64,000 nucleotides of DNA from NCBI RefSeq assembly GCF_003403015.1, contig NZ_QURL01000001.1, positions 434,001-498,000 on the forward strand. The letters are read 5' to 3'. Both the position numbers and the translations under genes were made by a program. Shown piece after piece: positions 1-8,758 of the stretch (its first letter is position 1; each line of letters begins with the position of its first letter). Below the pieces are notes generated by a model. It made no database searches. It was not told the DNA's origin and was given only the letters and a program-made list of their open reading frames with translations. This stretch comes from Fulvimarina endophytica (lineage in GTDB: Bacteria; Pseudomonadota; Alphaproteobacteria; Rhizobiales; Rhizobiaceae).

Positions 1-6
1 GGGCGC

Positions 7-669
7 TTACCCTCGGTCCCCGTTGGGTTCCGGTCCGTAGAGGACCATGAATCGGTCGGCTGCGGACTTCGCAGTTCCGTCGATATCGATCATCGCGTTC
101 TGGGTCTCGCCGAGCAGCATCCGGACCTGCAGGTCCTTGACCACCAGACCGAAGAATGTCGAAAACGCTTCGTCTTCCTGTGCGTAGCGCAGAAGACCGC
201 TGGCCCTGGCTGCGGCGAAGAGCGGAGCGATGCGTCGAGCCATTTCCTCCGGCCCGTTCCGAAGCACGATCGCTCCAAGGTCCAGCGTCTCGGATCCGGC
301 CTCGGCGATGGCGAGACGGTTGAGCGCGACGGAGGTCGAGCTGGAGAGGACCCGCAGCCAATCGGCTGCGAACCGGGTCAGGGCTTCGTTCAGAAATCCG
401 GCATCGATCGGACCGTTCGGCAGGTCGACGCCGCGCACTTTCGCGGCCTGCCAGCGAACGGTCGCGGTCAGGAGCCCGTCGCGATCGCCGAACCAGCGAT
501 AGAGCGTCTCCTTGGAACAGCTCGCCGCACGTGCGACAGCGATCATGGAGAGAGGTCGCTGTCCCTTGACGATGAGATCGAGAGTGGCTTCGAGGACGTC
601 GCGCTGACGATCGGTCAGCGTCGCCGCCGCCGTTCTCGTCTCCATCGCTTCGCGCTTTGCGGCCTGCAT
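7..669 (-). CDS. TetR/AcrR family transcriptional regulator
   Basis: Predicted DNA-binding repressor of the TetR family; 220 residues, the usual family length. Residues ~20-65 carry the helix-turn-helix, with the family-typical recognition segment SCSKETLYRWFGDRDG. The remaining helical half should be the dimer and ligand domain and is too variable to name a ligand. The ATG at 669 has a GAGGG ribosome site eight bases upstream. A perfect inverted repeat lies 17 bases before the start, so autorepression is likely. mazG upstream points the same way and is 250 bases off, so there is no obvious divergent target; co-transcribed targets may lie beyond the left edge. Confidence 0.9.
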   Translation of the reverse strand: MQAAKREAMETRTAAATLTDRQRDVLEATLDLIVKGQRPLSMIAVARAASCSKETLYRWFGDRDGLLTATVRWQAAKVRGVDLPNGPIDAGFLNEALTRFAADWLRVLSSSTSVALNRLAIAEAGSETLDLGAIVLRNGPEEMARRIAPLFAAARASGLLRYAQEDEAFSTFFGLVVKDLQVRMLLGETQNAMIDIDGTAKSAADRFMVLYGPEPNGDRG

Positions 670-685
670 CGAACCCTCAAATGAT

Positions 686-706
686 CGAACCGTACCGTAC
701 GGTTCG
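686..706. promoter_or_regulatory. Probable TetR operator (perfect inverted repeat)
   Basis: Ten-base arms CGAACCGTAC and GTACGGTTCG flank a single C. The repeat sits directly upstream of the TetR gene start, where it would overlap the promoter. Perfect short dyads in this position are the normal autoregulatory operator of TetR proteins. Assigning it to this regulator is inference. Confidence 0.7.
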
Positions 707-809
707 GATGCTTATGCCGGATGCTTGATCGCTTCGCAAGAGAGATTCGGCAAGGGAACGCGTCGATGGACAGACCTTTTGAAGGCGATCCACCGCCAGA
801 TCGAGTGAT

Positions 810-839
810 GTCGGGACCGTGCAATATTGGTCGGGACCG
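810..839. repeat. Tandem 10-base direct repeats, 20-base period
   Basis: GTCGGGACCG occurs at 810-819 and again at 830-839, separated by TGCAATATTG. The pair lies in the otherwise empty 250-base gap between the TetR gene and mazG. A two-turn period on the same helix face suits a dimeric binding site, but no binding protein is identified. Confidence 0.4.
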
Positions 840-918
840 CTCGCATCTTTCGATGTTCGCCGGGTCTCGATGCGCGCGGTTCGGTTCGAGATCCGCGGCT
901 AGCTGAGCTTCGTCCGGA

Positions 919-1749
919 TCATCGAGGCCTGGCCTTCGCTGCCACCCATTGCTCCTCCATCTCCGCGAGGCTTGCCTCTTCCAGTGTCTTGCCCACGCTT
1001 TCGAGGTGATCCTCGATCGCCGCGAAACGATGGCGGAACTTCGATACGCAGGCTCGCAGTGCCTTCTCCGGGTCGACATCGTAGAACCGCGCGAGATTGA
1101 CCGCCGTGAAGATCAGGTCGCCCAGTTCCTCTTCTCGTTTCGTCTCGTCTCCGTGTGTCACCGCCTGGCGGAACTCCAGAATCTCTTCCTCGAGCTTCTC
1201 GTAGATCGGCTCGGGTGCGTCCCAGTCGAATCCGCTCTTGGCGGCTTCCTTCTGGATCTTGAGGGCGAGCGTCAGGGCAGGGAAGTTTGCCGGCACCGCA
1301 TCCAGTCGCCGGGACTTCGGCGGTTCATGGTCGTCCTTCCGAAACCGGTTACGTTCTGCGGCCTTCTCGGCTTTCTCCTCGGCTTTGATCCTTTCCCATT
1401 GTCCCTTCGCGCTTCCGGCCGATCGTGCTTCGGCGTCTCCGAAGACATGGGGATGGCGGCGGATCATCTTCCGAGTGATCGCCTCGACCACGTCCTCGAA
1501 CGTGAACCATCGGGCTTCGCGGGCAAGCTGTGAATGATAGACCACCTGGAGGAGAAGATCTCCGAGTTCCTCCTTTAGGTCGGCCATGTCCTTGCGCTCG
1601 ATGGCGTCCGCGACCTCGTAGGCTTCCTCGATCGTGTAAGGGGCGATCGTCTCGAAAGTCTGTTCGAGGTCCCACGGGCAGCCGCTCTCCGGCTCTCGAA
1701 GCGCTACCATGATCTCGACGAGGCGCCCGATCTCGCGTGATGGTTCCAT
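919..1749 (-). CDS. mazG: Nucleoside triphosphate pyrophosphohydrolase MazG
   Basis: All-alpha NTP pyrophosphatase that hydrolyses (d)NTPs to monophosphate and PPi, a house-cleaning enzyme. It has 276 residues and two MazG modules. The first (residues ~15-105) contains EELGDLLLQVVYH and the second (~150-260) contains EEELGDLIFTAVN. These are the E-x-x-E...E-x-x-D metal sites of the family. A charged linker (KAEEKAEKAAERNRFRKDD) separates them. The protein opens with MEPSREIGRLVEIM, matching the family N-terminus. It is transcribed alone, between intergenic gaps of about 250 and 480 bases. Confidence 0.95.
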   Translation of the reverse strand: MEPSREIGRLVEIMVALREPESGCPWDLEQTFETIAPYTIEEAYEVADAIERKDMADLKEELGDLLLQVVYHSQLAREARWFTFEDVVEAITRKMIRRHPHVFGDAEARSAGSAKGQWERIKAEEKAEKAAERNRFRKDDHEPPKSRRLDAVPANFPALTLALKIQKEAAKSGFDWDAPEPIYEKLEEEILEFRQAVTHGDETKREEELGDLIFTAVNLARFYDVDPEKALRACVSKFRHRFAAIEDHLESVGKTLEEASLAEMEEQWVAAKARPR

Positions 1750-2233
1750 CGGTCTGTCCTCGCTCGTTTTGTCCGTAATGGCCGTCGGCTACAAAGCCGA
1801 ATGGTGGCTCGCGCATCAAGTCACCACGACGAAAAGTTTCCACGAAAGGCGGTACGTCCGCCGGTGCAGGGCTGCACGTCGCCGCCGATGACTGAGGTGA
1901 GTGCGGCAAGGACACGCTTTCTCAACGCGGGTGAATTACCGATCTGCGTGGAGGATCAGGTCGCGGGTCCCAATCCGGCTGCGTAAGGGCTATGGTTAAC
2001 GGTCCGCGCCGTGAGGCCTCCCCATGTTAGCCCCGTTCAAATCAGTTCCATAATCTATATTATGCAACTAGGCTTACGGAAGTGCGAGCCCTACTCCGGT
2101 TTGACGCAGCGTTGGCCTCGTGGATGAAAATGCCAGACTGGCAGTCGCCGTCTTCCGTCGGACCACAGATCAGGATCACCTTCACCACCCGGTTGGGGTC
2201 CGCGATCTCGAAACCTCTAGGACGCTTCCGCGC
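1750..2233. other. Intergenic region, no supported gene
   Basis: About 480 bases between mazG and the MBL hydrolase with no convincing gene. It holds a small hairpin GTGCA-gggc-TGCAC (1864-1877) and an A/T-rich dyad CATAAT-ctat-ATTATG (2049-2064). On the minus strand an open 57-codon stretch (2060-2233) follows the MBL hydrolase stop in the same frame. A T-arm-like string near 1950-1980 does not fold into a tRNA. Confidence 0.5.
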
Positions 2234-3088
2234 CTATAGTCGCGTGGTCCCGTTCGTTCGATCGTCCGCATCGAACGGCAGTTCGAGAACCAGACCGTCG
2301 AAGCCGGGTTGGATGCCGGCGGGCGTCTCGCGCAACACCGTCGCGTAATCGAGCGGCGTGTGCATATGGGTCAGAACGGCCGAACGCGGACCAAGGCGTT
2401 CGATCCATTCGACGGCCTGGTCGAGCGAGAAATGGCTCGGATGGTTCTTGTATTGCAGAGCGCCGAGGACGAGCACGTCGAGATCGTGCAACTGGGCTTC
2501 CGTTCGCGCGGGAAATTCGCTGACATCGGTGCAATAGGCAAGATCGGCGAAGCGGTAGCCGAGCGACTGGATCGAACCATGGATCTGTGTGAGCGCCAGC
2601 ACCGGAAGATTTCCGCCCGGACCTGAGATCGAGAACGCGCGATATGGCTCGATCAGGTGACGGTTGGCGATCGGCGGATAGGAACTTCCCGCAGGCGTCT
2701 CGAAGATGTAGCTGAAACCATCCATCACCCGTGAAAAGGTGCCGGCATCGGCGTAGACGTCGATCCGCTCGCGCTGGACCTGCATATAGCCGCGCAGATC
2801 GTCGATCCCGTGGATGTGGTCGGCATGGGCGTGAGTGAGAAGGATCGCGTCGAGGCGATCGACCTTCGCCGCGAGCATCTGGGCGCGGAAGTCCGGCCCG
2901 CAGTCGATCGCGACGCGTGTCGTGCCCGTTGGCGAGATCAGTTCGACGAGCGCCGCCGTGCGCGTGCGCCGGTTCTTCGGGTTCGAGGGGTCGCAGGCGC
3001 CCCAGTCACCGGAGATCCGCGGAACGCCGGGGGACGACGAGCAGCCGAGAATGGTCAGCCGCAGACGCTTTTGCCGATCCTCGCTCAC
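2234..3088 (-). CDS. MBL-fold metallohydrolase (PhnP/RNase Z-like)
   Basis: Metallo-beta-lactamase-fold hydrolase of 284 residues. The metal-binding signature THAHADHIHG lies near residue 83, after a GCSSSPG N-terminal strand; downstream His and Asp ligands (CTDVSEF, LTHMHTP) are visible. The arrangement resembles PhnP-type cyclic phosphodiesterases, and the same gene regularly follows tatD in rhizobia. The natural substrate is not known. The start is GTG at 3088 with GAGGG upstream. The gene follows tatD by six bases and is the last gene of the leftward operon. Confidence 0.88.
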   Translation of the reverse strand: MSEDRQKRLRLTILGCSSSPGVPRISGDWGACDPSNPKNRRTRTAALVELISPTGTTRVAIDCGPDFRAQMLAAKVDRLDAILLTHAHADHIHGIDDLRGYMQVQRERIDVYADAGTFSRVMDGFSYIFETPAGSSYPPIANRHLIEPYRAFSISGPGGNLPVLALTQIHGSIQSLGYRFADLAYCTDVSEFPARTEAQLHDLDVLVLGALQYKNHPSHFSLDQAVEWIERLGPRSAVLTHMHTPLDYATVLRETPAGIQPGFDGLVLELPFDADDRTNGTTRL

Positions 3089-3094
3089 GGACCC

Positions 3095-3892
3095 TCAGAC
3101 GCTCTGCCGCGGATCGGGCACCTTCTTGAACAGCCGGAAGAAGTTGTCGGAGGTCGTCTTCGCGATATCCTCGATCGAAACCCCCTTCACCTCGGCGAGG
3201 ACCTCGGCCGTATGTCGAGTGTAGCCTGGTTCGTTGCGTTTTCCGCGATAGGGCATCGGCGCGAGATAGGGAGCGTCCGTTTCAACGAGCAGCCGGTCGG
3301 ATGGGATGGCAGCGGCGATCGCTCGCAGCTCTTCGGATCGCTTGAAGGTGAGAATACCCGAAAACGAAACGTAGCCGCCGAGTTCGATGCCGGTCTCGGC
3401 GAGGGCGCGTCCCGACGAGAAGCAGTGCAGGATAAAGGGAAAAGCGCCCTTCCCGCTCTCCTGTCGCAGGATCGCCGCCATATCGTCGTCGGCGTCCCTC
3501 GCATGGATCACCAGTGGCAGGCCCGTCTGGCGGGCGGCCGCGATGTGTCGGCGAAAGACGTTCTCCTGAACCTCACACGGCGCCTTGTCGTAGTGATAAT
3601 CGAGGCCCGCCTCGCCGATCGCGACGATCCTGTCGTGAGTCGTCGCCGCCTCGACGAGCGTCTCGGTCGCCACATCCGGTTCCTCGCCGGCGGAGTTCGG
3701 ATGTGTTCCGACCGAAGCGTAGACGCCCTCGTGGCGACGCGTCAGATCCAGCAGGCGATCGAGCTTCGAGACGCGCGTGGAGATCGTGACGAACAGGCGC
3801 ACATCGTTTTCACGCGCCCGCTCGAGCATCGCCTCGCGATCCTCCTCGAAGTCCGGGAAGTCCAGATGGCAATGACTGTCGACGATGAACAT
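3095..3892 (-). CDS. tatD: TatD family metal-dependent hydrolase
   Basis: TIM-barrel amidohydrolase-superfamily deoxyribonuclease; family members trim 3' DNA/RNA ends or act in quality control. 265 residues, normal length. Metal motifs seen: DSHCHLDF at the N-terminus, the central GEAGLDYHYD, VIHARDADDD, LHCFSSG, and the C-terminal ETDAPYLAP. It starts with ATG six bases after the metG stop and sits within the metG-tatD-MBL run conserved in alphaproteobacteria. The precise in vivo substrate cannot be read from sequence. Confidence 0.93.
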   Translation of the reverse strand: MFIVDSHCHLDFPDFEEDREAMLERARENDVRLFVTISTRVSKLDRLLDLTRRHEGVYASVGTHPNSAGEEPDVATETLVEAATTHDRIVAIGEAGLDYHYDKAPCEVQENVFRRHIAAARQTGLPLVIHARDADDDMAAILRQESGKGAFPFILHCFSSGRALAETGIELGGYVSFSGILTFKRSEELRAIAAAIPSDRLLVETDAPYLAPMPYRGKRNEPGYTRHTAEVLAEVKGVSIEDIAKTTSDNFFRLFKKVPDPRQSV

Positions 3893-3898
3893 GAGATC

Positions 3899-5461
3899 TC
3901 AGCCCGCTTTCTCTTCGTCCACATAACGCGGGAAGATCGGCGCCGGTGCCGGCAGGTCCGTGTTCGGCACGAGCCGCGTCCCGTTCGCAAGGCTGTCGAA
4001 GCCACGGGAGGCTTCGTCGAGGCCCAGGATGTCGAGAAGCTTTCCGGCACTCTCCGGCACGAAGGGCTGGAGGAGCAGCCCGACGATCCGCAGGATTTCC
4101 GCCGTCACGTAGAGGACGGTCTGCATCCGATCGAAATCGGTCTTGCGGAGCGCCCAGGGCTCCTCGCCGGCGAAGTAGCGGTTGGCATCGGAAACGACCG
4201 CGATGATCGCGGCGAGCATCTGGTGCAGTTCCTGCCGGTCGGCGAAGGCGCGGCATTTGGCGAGCAGCGCGTCGGCGTCGCTAAGGATCGCACGATCCGC
4301 TTCGCTGAACTCACCCGGCTGGGGCACCCTGCCCTCGCAATGCTTGGCAACCATCGAGAGCGAGCGCTGCGCCAGATTGCCGAGATCGTTGGCGAGCTCG
4401 GAATTCGTGCGGTTGACGATCCCGTCGTGGGAATAGTTGCCATCCTGGCCGAACGGGACTTCCCGCAGGACGAAGTAGCGGAAGCGATCGAGCCCGTAGG
4501 TCTCGACGAGAGAGAACGGATCGATGACGTTGCCCACCGATTTCGACATCTTCTCGCCCCTGTTGAACAGGAAGCCGTGGGCATAGACGCGTTTGGGAAG
4601 CGGCAGGCCGGCGGACATCAGGAAGGCCGGCCAGTAGACCGCGTGGAAGCGGACGATGTCCTTACCGATGACATGCAGATCCGCTGGCCAGAAAGCCGCG
4701 CGATCACCCTCCGGATCGGCCAGATAGCCGGTCGCCGTCAGGTAGTTGGTGAGGGCGTCGACCCACACATACATCACGTGCTTCTCGTCGCCCGGAACGG
4801 GAATGCCCCAGTCGAACGTCGTTCTCGAGACCGAGAGATCCCTCAGGCCCGACCTCACGAAAGAGGCGACCTCGTTGCGACGCTCGTTCGGGCCGACGAA
4901 GGACGGATTGTCCTCGTAGAGCTTGAGGAGCGGCTCCTGAAATTTGGAGAGGCGGAAGAAGTAGCTCTCCTCTTCGATCCACTCGACCGGCGAGCCCTGC
5001 GGCCCGAGGCGGGTACCGTCGTCCTTCAGGGTCGTCTCGTCCTCGCCGTAATAGGCTTCGTCGCGGACCGAATACCAACCCGAATAGCTGTCCTTGTAGA
5101 TATCGCCTGCCGCCTCCATCCGCTTCCAGATCTCCTGGCAGGCGAGACGATGACGAGGCTCGCTCGTGCGGATGAAATCGTCGTTCGAGCCGCCGAGAAC
5201 CTCGGCCATGCGCTGAAACTCCGCGGAATTGGCATCGGCCAGTTCGCGCGGCGTGATTCCCTGGGCCCGTGCATTCTGCAGCATCTTGATGCCGTGCTCG
5301 TCGGTTCCGGTGAGGAACATGACCTCGTAGCCATCGAGACGCTTGAACCGGGCCAGCGCGTCGGTCGCAATCAGCTCGTAGGCGTGCCCGATATGCGGCT
5401 TGCCATTGGGATAGGAGATCGCGGTCGTCAGATAGTACCGGTCGGCCATGGTGTCGGTCAT
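3899..5461 (-). CDS. metG: Methionyl-tRNA synthetase
   Basis: Charges tRNA-Met with methionine; cytosolic class I synthetase. The N-terminus reads [20 protein letters not shown], followed by the HIGH-type motif PHIGHAYE; the KMSKS loop is present as EKMSKSVGN. An anticodon-binding helical domain fills the C-terminal third. About 520 residues, without the extra C-terminal tRNA-binding domain found in longer bacterial forms. The open frame extends to a TTG at 5521, but family alignment favours the ATG at 5461 (or 5449). It lies between holB and tatD. Confidence 0.95.
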   Translation of the reverse strand: MTDTMADRYYLTTAISYPNGKPHIGHAYELIATDALARFKRLDGYEVMFLTGTDEHGIKMLQNARAQGITPRELADANSAEFQRMAEVLGGSNDDFIRTSEPRHRLACQEIWKRMEAAGDIYKDSYSGWYSVRDEAYYGEDETTLKDDGTRLGPQGSPVEWIEEESYFFRLSKFQEPLLKLYEDNPSFVGPNERRNEVASFVRSGLRDLSVSRTTFDWGIPVPGDEKHVMYVWVDALTNYLTATGYLADPEGDRAAFWPADLHVIGKDIVRFHAVYWPAFLMSAGLPLPKRVYAHGFLFNRGEKMSKSVGNVIDPFSLVETYGLDRFRYFVLREVPFGQDGNYSHDGIVNRTNSELANDLGNLAQRSLSMVAKHCEGRVPQPGEFSEADRAILSDADALLAKCRAFADRQELHQMLAAIIAVVSDANRYFAGEEPWALRKTDFDRMQTVLYVTAEILRIVGLLLQPFVPESAGKLLDILGLDEASRGFDSLANGTRLVPNTDLPAPAPIFPRYVDEEKAG

Positions 5462-5571
5462 GCTCGTTCGAATGATCGGATGGAGGGCGCAATAGCGGAA
5501 AAGCGCCGGGGCCTCAATCAACGGAGATCGAAGTCCGCTCTCGGTTGAACTGTGCGGCGGAGGGGCCGCGA

Positions 5572-6627
5572 TCAGTTGGGCCGGATATAGTCCTGTGCGC
5601 CGGTCTGGTAGAAGTGGTCGTAGAGCGTCAGGAGCACCTGCTTGCGATCCAGATTGTAGGCCATGGCTTCGACGATGCGCGATTTTTCGTTCTGCCAGAG
5701 GAGCGAGAGTTCGGCGGCCTTGGCGAACGCGCCCTCACCCACCGCGTTCTCGCTCGCTTTCGCGATGGACGAAGTGATCGCCTCGATTGCCAGATCATAG
5801 GACGCCTCCCGGCCGCGCATGGAAAGCTGATCGGCAATCGAACCCATCGCGTTCCATTCCGGCCGGTCGGCGCTGAGCAGCGGGATCAGGGTATTCAGGA
5901 TCTCGACGCCCCCATATTCGGCGATCTGCAATGCGCGGCGAACGGAACCTTCCGCCTTCTCCACGAGCAGCGTCGCATCCTCCGGAACCGCATTGGGCTT
6001 GGCGTTTCTCATCGCGGTCAACAGGTCATGGGGTTGCAGGCTTTCGAACCGCAGAAAGCGGCAGCGCGAGCGGATGGTCGGAAGCAGCCGTCCCGGCGCA
6101 TGATTGACGATGAAGAAGACCGTGCGGCTCGGTGGCTCTTCGAGGAGCTTCAGGAGCGCATTGGCCGCATTGCGGTTCATGTCGTCGGCAGGATCGATGA
6201 TCGCGATCCGGTAGCTGTTCCGGTTGCCCGTCGCGTGGAAGAAGCGGGCAAGCCGCCTCACCTCGTCTACGGTGATCTGACCGCGGAAGCCCGTGCCCTT
6301 GTCCTGGGCGGCACGCGTGATGTGGATGAGCCCGGGATGGGCGTCGGTCGCGATCTGGCGGCAGACAGGATCTTGTCCGTCGAACGCGATGCCGTCGCCT
6401 GATCGTTCCGCTTTCGCACCGAGAAGCAGTCTCGAAAACGCGAAGGCGGCGCTCGCCTTGCCGACGCCGCGTGGCCCCTGGAGCAGCCAAGCATGGTGCA
6501 GCCTGCCGGTCTCGCGGCTCGATTCGAAGGCGTCGAACGCGGCGTCCTGCCCGACCAGTGTCATCCTGGCCTTGGGCGGTGCGACGCCGTCGAGGTCGTC
6601 GTGCTCGGCTGTGGTCGAGATCTCCAC
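5572..6627 (-). CDS. holB: DNA polymerase III subunit delta'
   Basis: Clamp-loader subunit that works with tau/gamma and delta to load the sliding clamp. 351 residues with an AAA+ core: P-loop [15 protein letters not shown] near residue 50, a Walker-B-like segment [12 protein letters not shown] and the sensor region [16 protein letters not shown]. The zinc-binding Cys cluster is reduced, as in many alphaproteobacterial delta' proteins. The start is GTG, four bases after the tmk stop, so translation is probably coupled. The tmk-holB-metG order is widely conserved. Confidence 0.93.
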   Translation of the reverse strand: MEISTTAEHDDLDGVAPPKARMTLVGQDAAFDAFESSRETGRLHHAWLLQGPRGVGKASAAFAFSRLLLGAKAERSGDGIAFDGQDPVCRQIATDAHPGLIHITRAAQDKGTGFRGQITVDEVRRLARFFHATGNRNSYRIAIIDPADDMNRNAANALLKLLEEPPSRTVFFIVNHAPGRLLPTIRSRCRFLRFESLQPHDLLTAMRNAKPNAVPEDATLLVEKAEGSVRRALQIAEYGGVEILNTLIPLLSADRPEWNAMGSIADQLSMRGREASYDLAIEAITSSIAKASENAVGEGAFAKAAELSLLWQNEKSRIVEAMAYNLDRKQVLLTLYDHFYQTGAQDYIRPN

Positions 6628-6631
6628 GCGC

Positions 6632-7312
6632 TCAGGCCGAACCGGCGTCGGTCGCAGTCCCGGTGCCGCCCGTCGTCAGAACGATCCCGAGCCGGTCCTC
6701 GATCACGGCGACGATATCTTCCATGATCTCCTCCTCGTCGCCTCGCCCGTCGATGACCACGCAGCGCTCCGGCTCGTTCTCCGCGATCGACAGAAACCGG
6801 TCGCGTCGCTTTCGATGAACCTCCGCTTCTTCGCCCTCGAAACGATCGGCGGCGGACGCTGATCTGCGGGCGCGGGCGCGCTCGACACCCAGTTCGGCCG
6901 GAACATCGAGAATGATCGTCAGATCCGGGAAGACGCCGTCGAGCGTGGCGGCTTCGAGCCGGGCGAGAAAGGCCTGATCGGTTTCGTCCGCGCCCATCTG
7001 ATAGACGCGCGTCGAATCGTGGAACCGGTCGCAGATGACGATCGCCTCCCGCTCGAGCGCCGGACGGATCACCTGGCTCAGATGGTCGGCGCGTGCGGCG
7101 GCGAAGAGGACCGCCTCGATGTTCGGGCCGAGGCTCTGCGCCGCGCCGGACAGGACGACATGGCGCACGGCATCGGCGCCCGGCGTCCCGCCGGGTTCGC
7201 GGGTCGTCACCACCTCATAGCCCTCGCTGCGCATCAGCCCGGCGAGGCGTTGAACCTGGGTGGTCTTGCCGCTGCCGTCGCAGCCTTCGAAGGTGATGAA
7301 CGTTCCGACCAA
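6632..7312 (-). CDS. tmk: Thymidylate kinase
   Basis: Phosphorylates dTMP to dTDP for DNA synthesis. 226 residues: P-loop FEGCDGSGKTTQ at the N-terminus, the DR-x motif CDRFHDST, and a lid-like region rich in Arg (ARARRSASAADRFE). The only sensible start is TTG at 7312, with GGAG five to six bases upstream, giving MVGTFITFEGCDG. It is followed closely by holB and preceded by the carboxypeptidase after a ~130-base gap. Confidence 0.94.
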   Translation of the reverse strand: MVGTFITFEGCDGSGKTTQVQRLAGLMRSEGYEVVTTREPGGTPGADAVRHVVLSGAAQSLGPNIEAVLFAAARADHLSQVIRPALEREAIVICDRFHDSTRVYQMGADETDQAFLARLEAATLDGVFPDLTIILDVPAELGVERARARRSASAADRFEGEEAEVHRKRRDRFLSIAENEPERCVVIDGRGDEEEIMEDIVAVIEDRLGIVLTTGGTGTATDAGSA

Positions 7313-7441
7313 TGTCGCTCCTGCCGCAAAGGGCTCTGAGATCCAAGACCATCCGGCCCTGCCCGCCGACTTTAGCCTTCTTGTAATCCAACCGCGTTCG
7401 GGTCAAGCGAGAGCCTGTGGGGCATGGCTCTCAGGGCTACG

Positions 7442-8653
7442 TCAGAAGGCGCGCATCCAGCCGAATGCCAGTTCGGAAAGGGCGCCTCCCGCGCGTTCGG
7501 TGAAGCTGCCGACCGGAGCGGATGCCGCCGCGTAGGCCTCCTGACTGTAGACGGTTTCGCCCGAGATCTCGATGTCGAGTGTTCCGATATGATCCCCCTC
7601 CTCCACCGGAGCGATCACGGGTCCCTCGAAATGCAATCGGGCCGTGACGTTCTCGAGGGCATCCTGTGGAAGGAAGATGGCGATCGGCTCCTTGACGAGG
7701 ACCGGCACCTGATCGCTGACGCCGTTGAAGACGGGAACATTGCCGACAACGGTTCCGGCATCGAGAACGGTGGCCTCGATCAATCCGTCGAAGCCGTAGT
7801 CGAGGAGCCGCTTCGCTTCCGAAGCGCGCTCAGCGCTCGTCTCGACGCCCGATAGTGCGAGGAAGAAGGTGCGGCCGTTTCTCGATGCGACACCCATCAA
7901 CGAGTAGCCTCCGCCCTCGCTGAAGCCGGTCCCGACGCCCTCGCCCCCGAGATCTGCCCCGAGGATCGGGTTTCGGTTGCGCTGGAAGATCTTGTTCCAT
8001 TCGAAGGAGGGTTCGGCGTAGATCTTGTAGAGGTCGGGATAGGTTTGACGCAGATGCCGCGTGAGCGTCACGAGATCGCGCGCACTCGTCCATTGCTCGG
8101 CCTCGGACGGCAGGCCGGTCGGATTGGCATAGAGCGTATCCGTCAGTCCGAGTTCCTGGGCCCGGGCGTTCATGCGCTGCGTGAACGCGTCCTCCGAACC
8201 TGCCAGGCCCTCGGCGAGAATGATCGCGCCATCGTTCGCGCCCTGCACGATCGTGCCGCGAATGAGATCGGCGACCGGCACCGAGGAGCGGATGGCAGCG
8301 AACATCGTCGAGGTGCGGGACGGAGCGCCCCCCGTCCGCCAGGCATGTTCGCTGACCGGATACTGGGTCTCGAGGTTGATCTCGCCCGATTTCACCGCGC
8401 CGAAGACGAGCTCCATGGTCATCAGCTTGGCGAGTGAGGCCGGGGCGAAGCGCTGTTCGTCGCTCTTGTCGAGGATCACGGTTCCCGTGCGGTCCTCCAC
8501 CATGAGCGCCTGCTTCGCATCGGTTTCGAGCCCGTAGCCGCTTCGGGTCCCTTCCTGCGCTTGGCAGGGCGCGGTGACTGCGAGCATGAGCAGGCCGGCA
8601 TATGACGCGAGGCGGAGAGACGTCGTGGCAATGGGCATGAACGAGACGACCAT
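7442..8653 (-). CDS. D-alanyl-D-alanine carboxypeptidase-like penicillin-binding protein
   Basis: Periplasmic S11-family (DacA/DacC/DacF) protein with a signal peptide (SLRLASYAGLLMLAVTAPCQAQ). The nucleophile motif SLAK is intact (Ser73-Lys76 from the start at 8653). The SxN motif reads GAN (Gly138), and the KTG motif reads GTG (Gly241 in place of Lys) in VGTGFSEGGG. The C-terminal beta-rich domain is present. With two of three catalytic motifs altered, activity on D-Ala-D-Ala is uncertain; it may be a weak or regulatory PBP. The start is ATG at 8653 or 8638; neither has a strong ribosome site. It lies between rlpA and tmk, as in rhizobia. Confidence 0.88.
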   Translation of the reverse strand: MVVSFMPIATTSLRLASYAGLLMLAVTAPCQAQEGTRSGYGLETDAKQALMVEDRTGTVILDKSDEQRFAPASLAKLMTMELVFGAVKSGEINLETQYPVSEHAWRTGGAPSRTSTMFAAIRSSVPVADLIRGTIVQGANDGAIILAEGLAGSEDAFTQRMNARAQELGLTDTLYANPTGLPSEAEQWTSARDLVTLTRHLRQTYPDLYKIYAEPSFEWNKIFQRNRNPILGADLGGEGVGTGFSEGGGYSLMGVASRNGRTFFLALSGVETSAERASEAKRLLDYGFDGLIEATVLDAGTVVGNVPVFNGVSDQVPVLVKEPIAIFLPQDALENVTARLHFEGPVIAPVEEGDHIGTLDIEISGETVYSQEAYAAASAPVGSFTERAGGALSELAFGWMRAF

Positions 8654-8758
8654 GGTGCGGGGCGGACGGAGTTCGGCCCGACACAAACTGGCTCTATCGC
8701 TCCCGTCTTGCAAGCGCCCCGATCAGCCGCGGGCGGTTTTGGACAGGCCGGAGGCCTT

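Noticed and set aside
1945..1985. tRNA T-arm-like string GTCGCGGGTCCCAATCC
   Set aside because: The T-stem does not pair, the TTC of the loop is changed, and no D-arm, anticodon arm or acceptor stem can be built around it.
2810..5548. 912-codon open frame on the plus strand
   Set aside because: Runs antisense through the MBL hydrolase, tatD and metG; composition is that of a shadow frame (Arg/Glu/Asp-rich, no domain), and the minus-strand genes have full family motifs.
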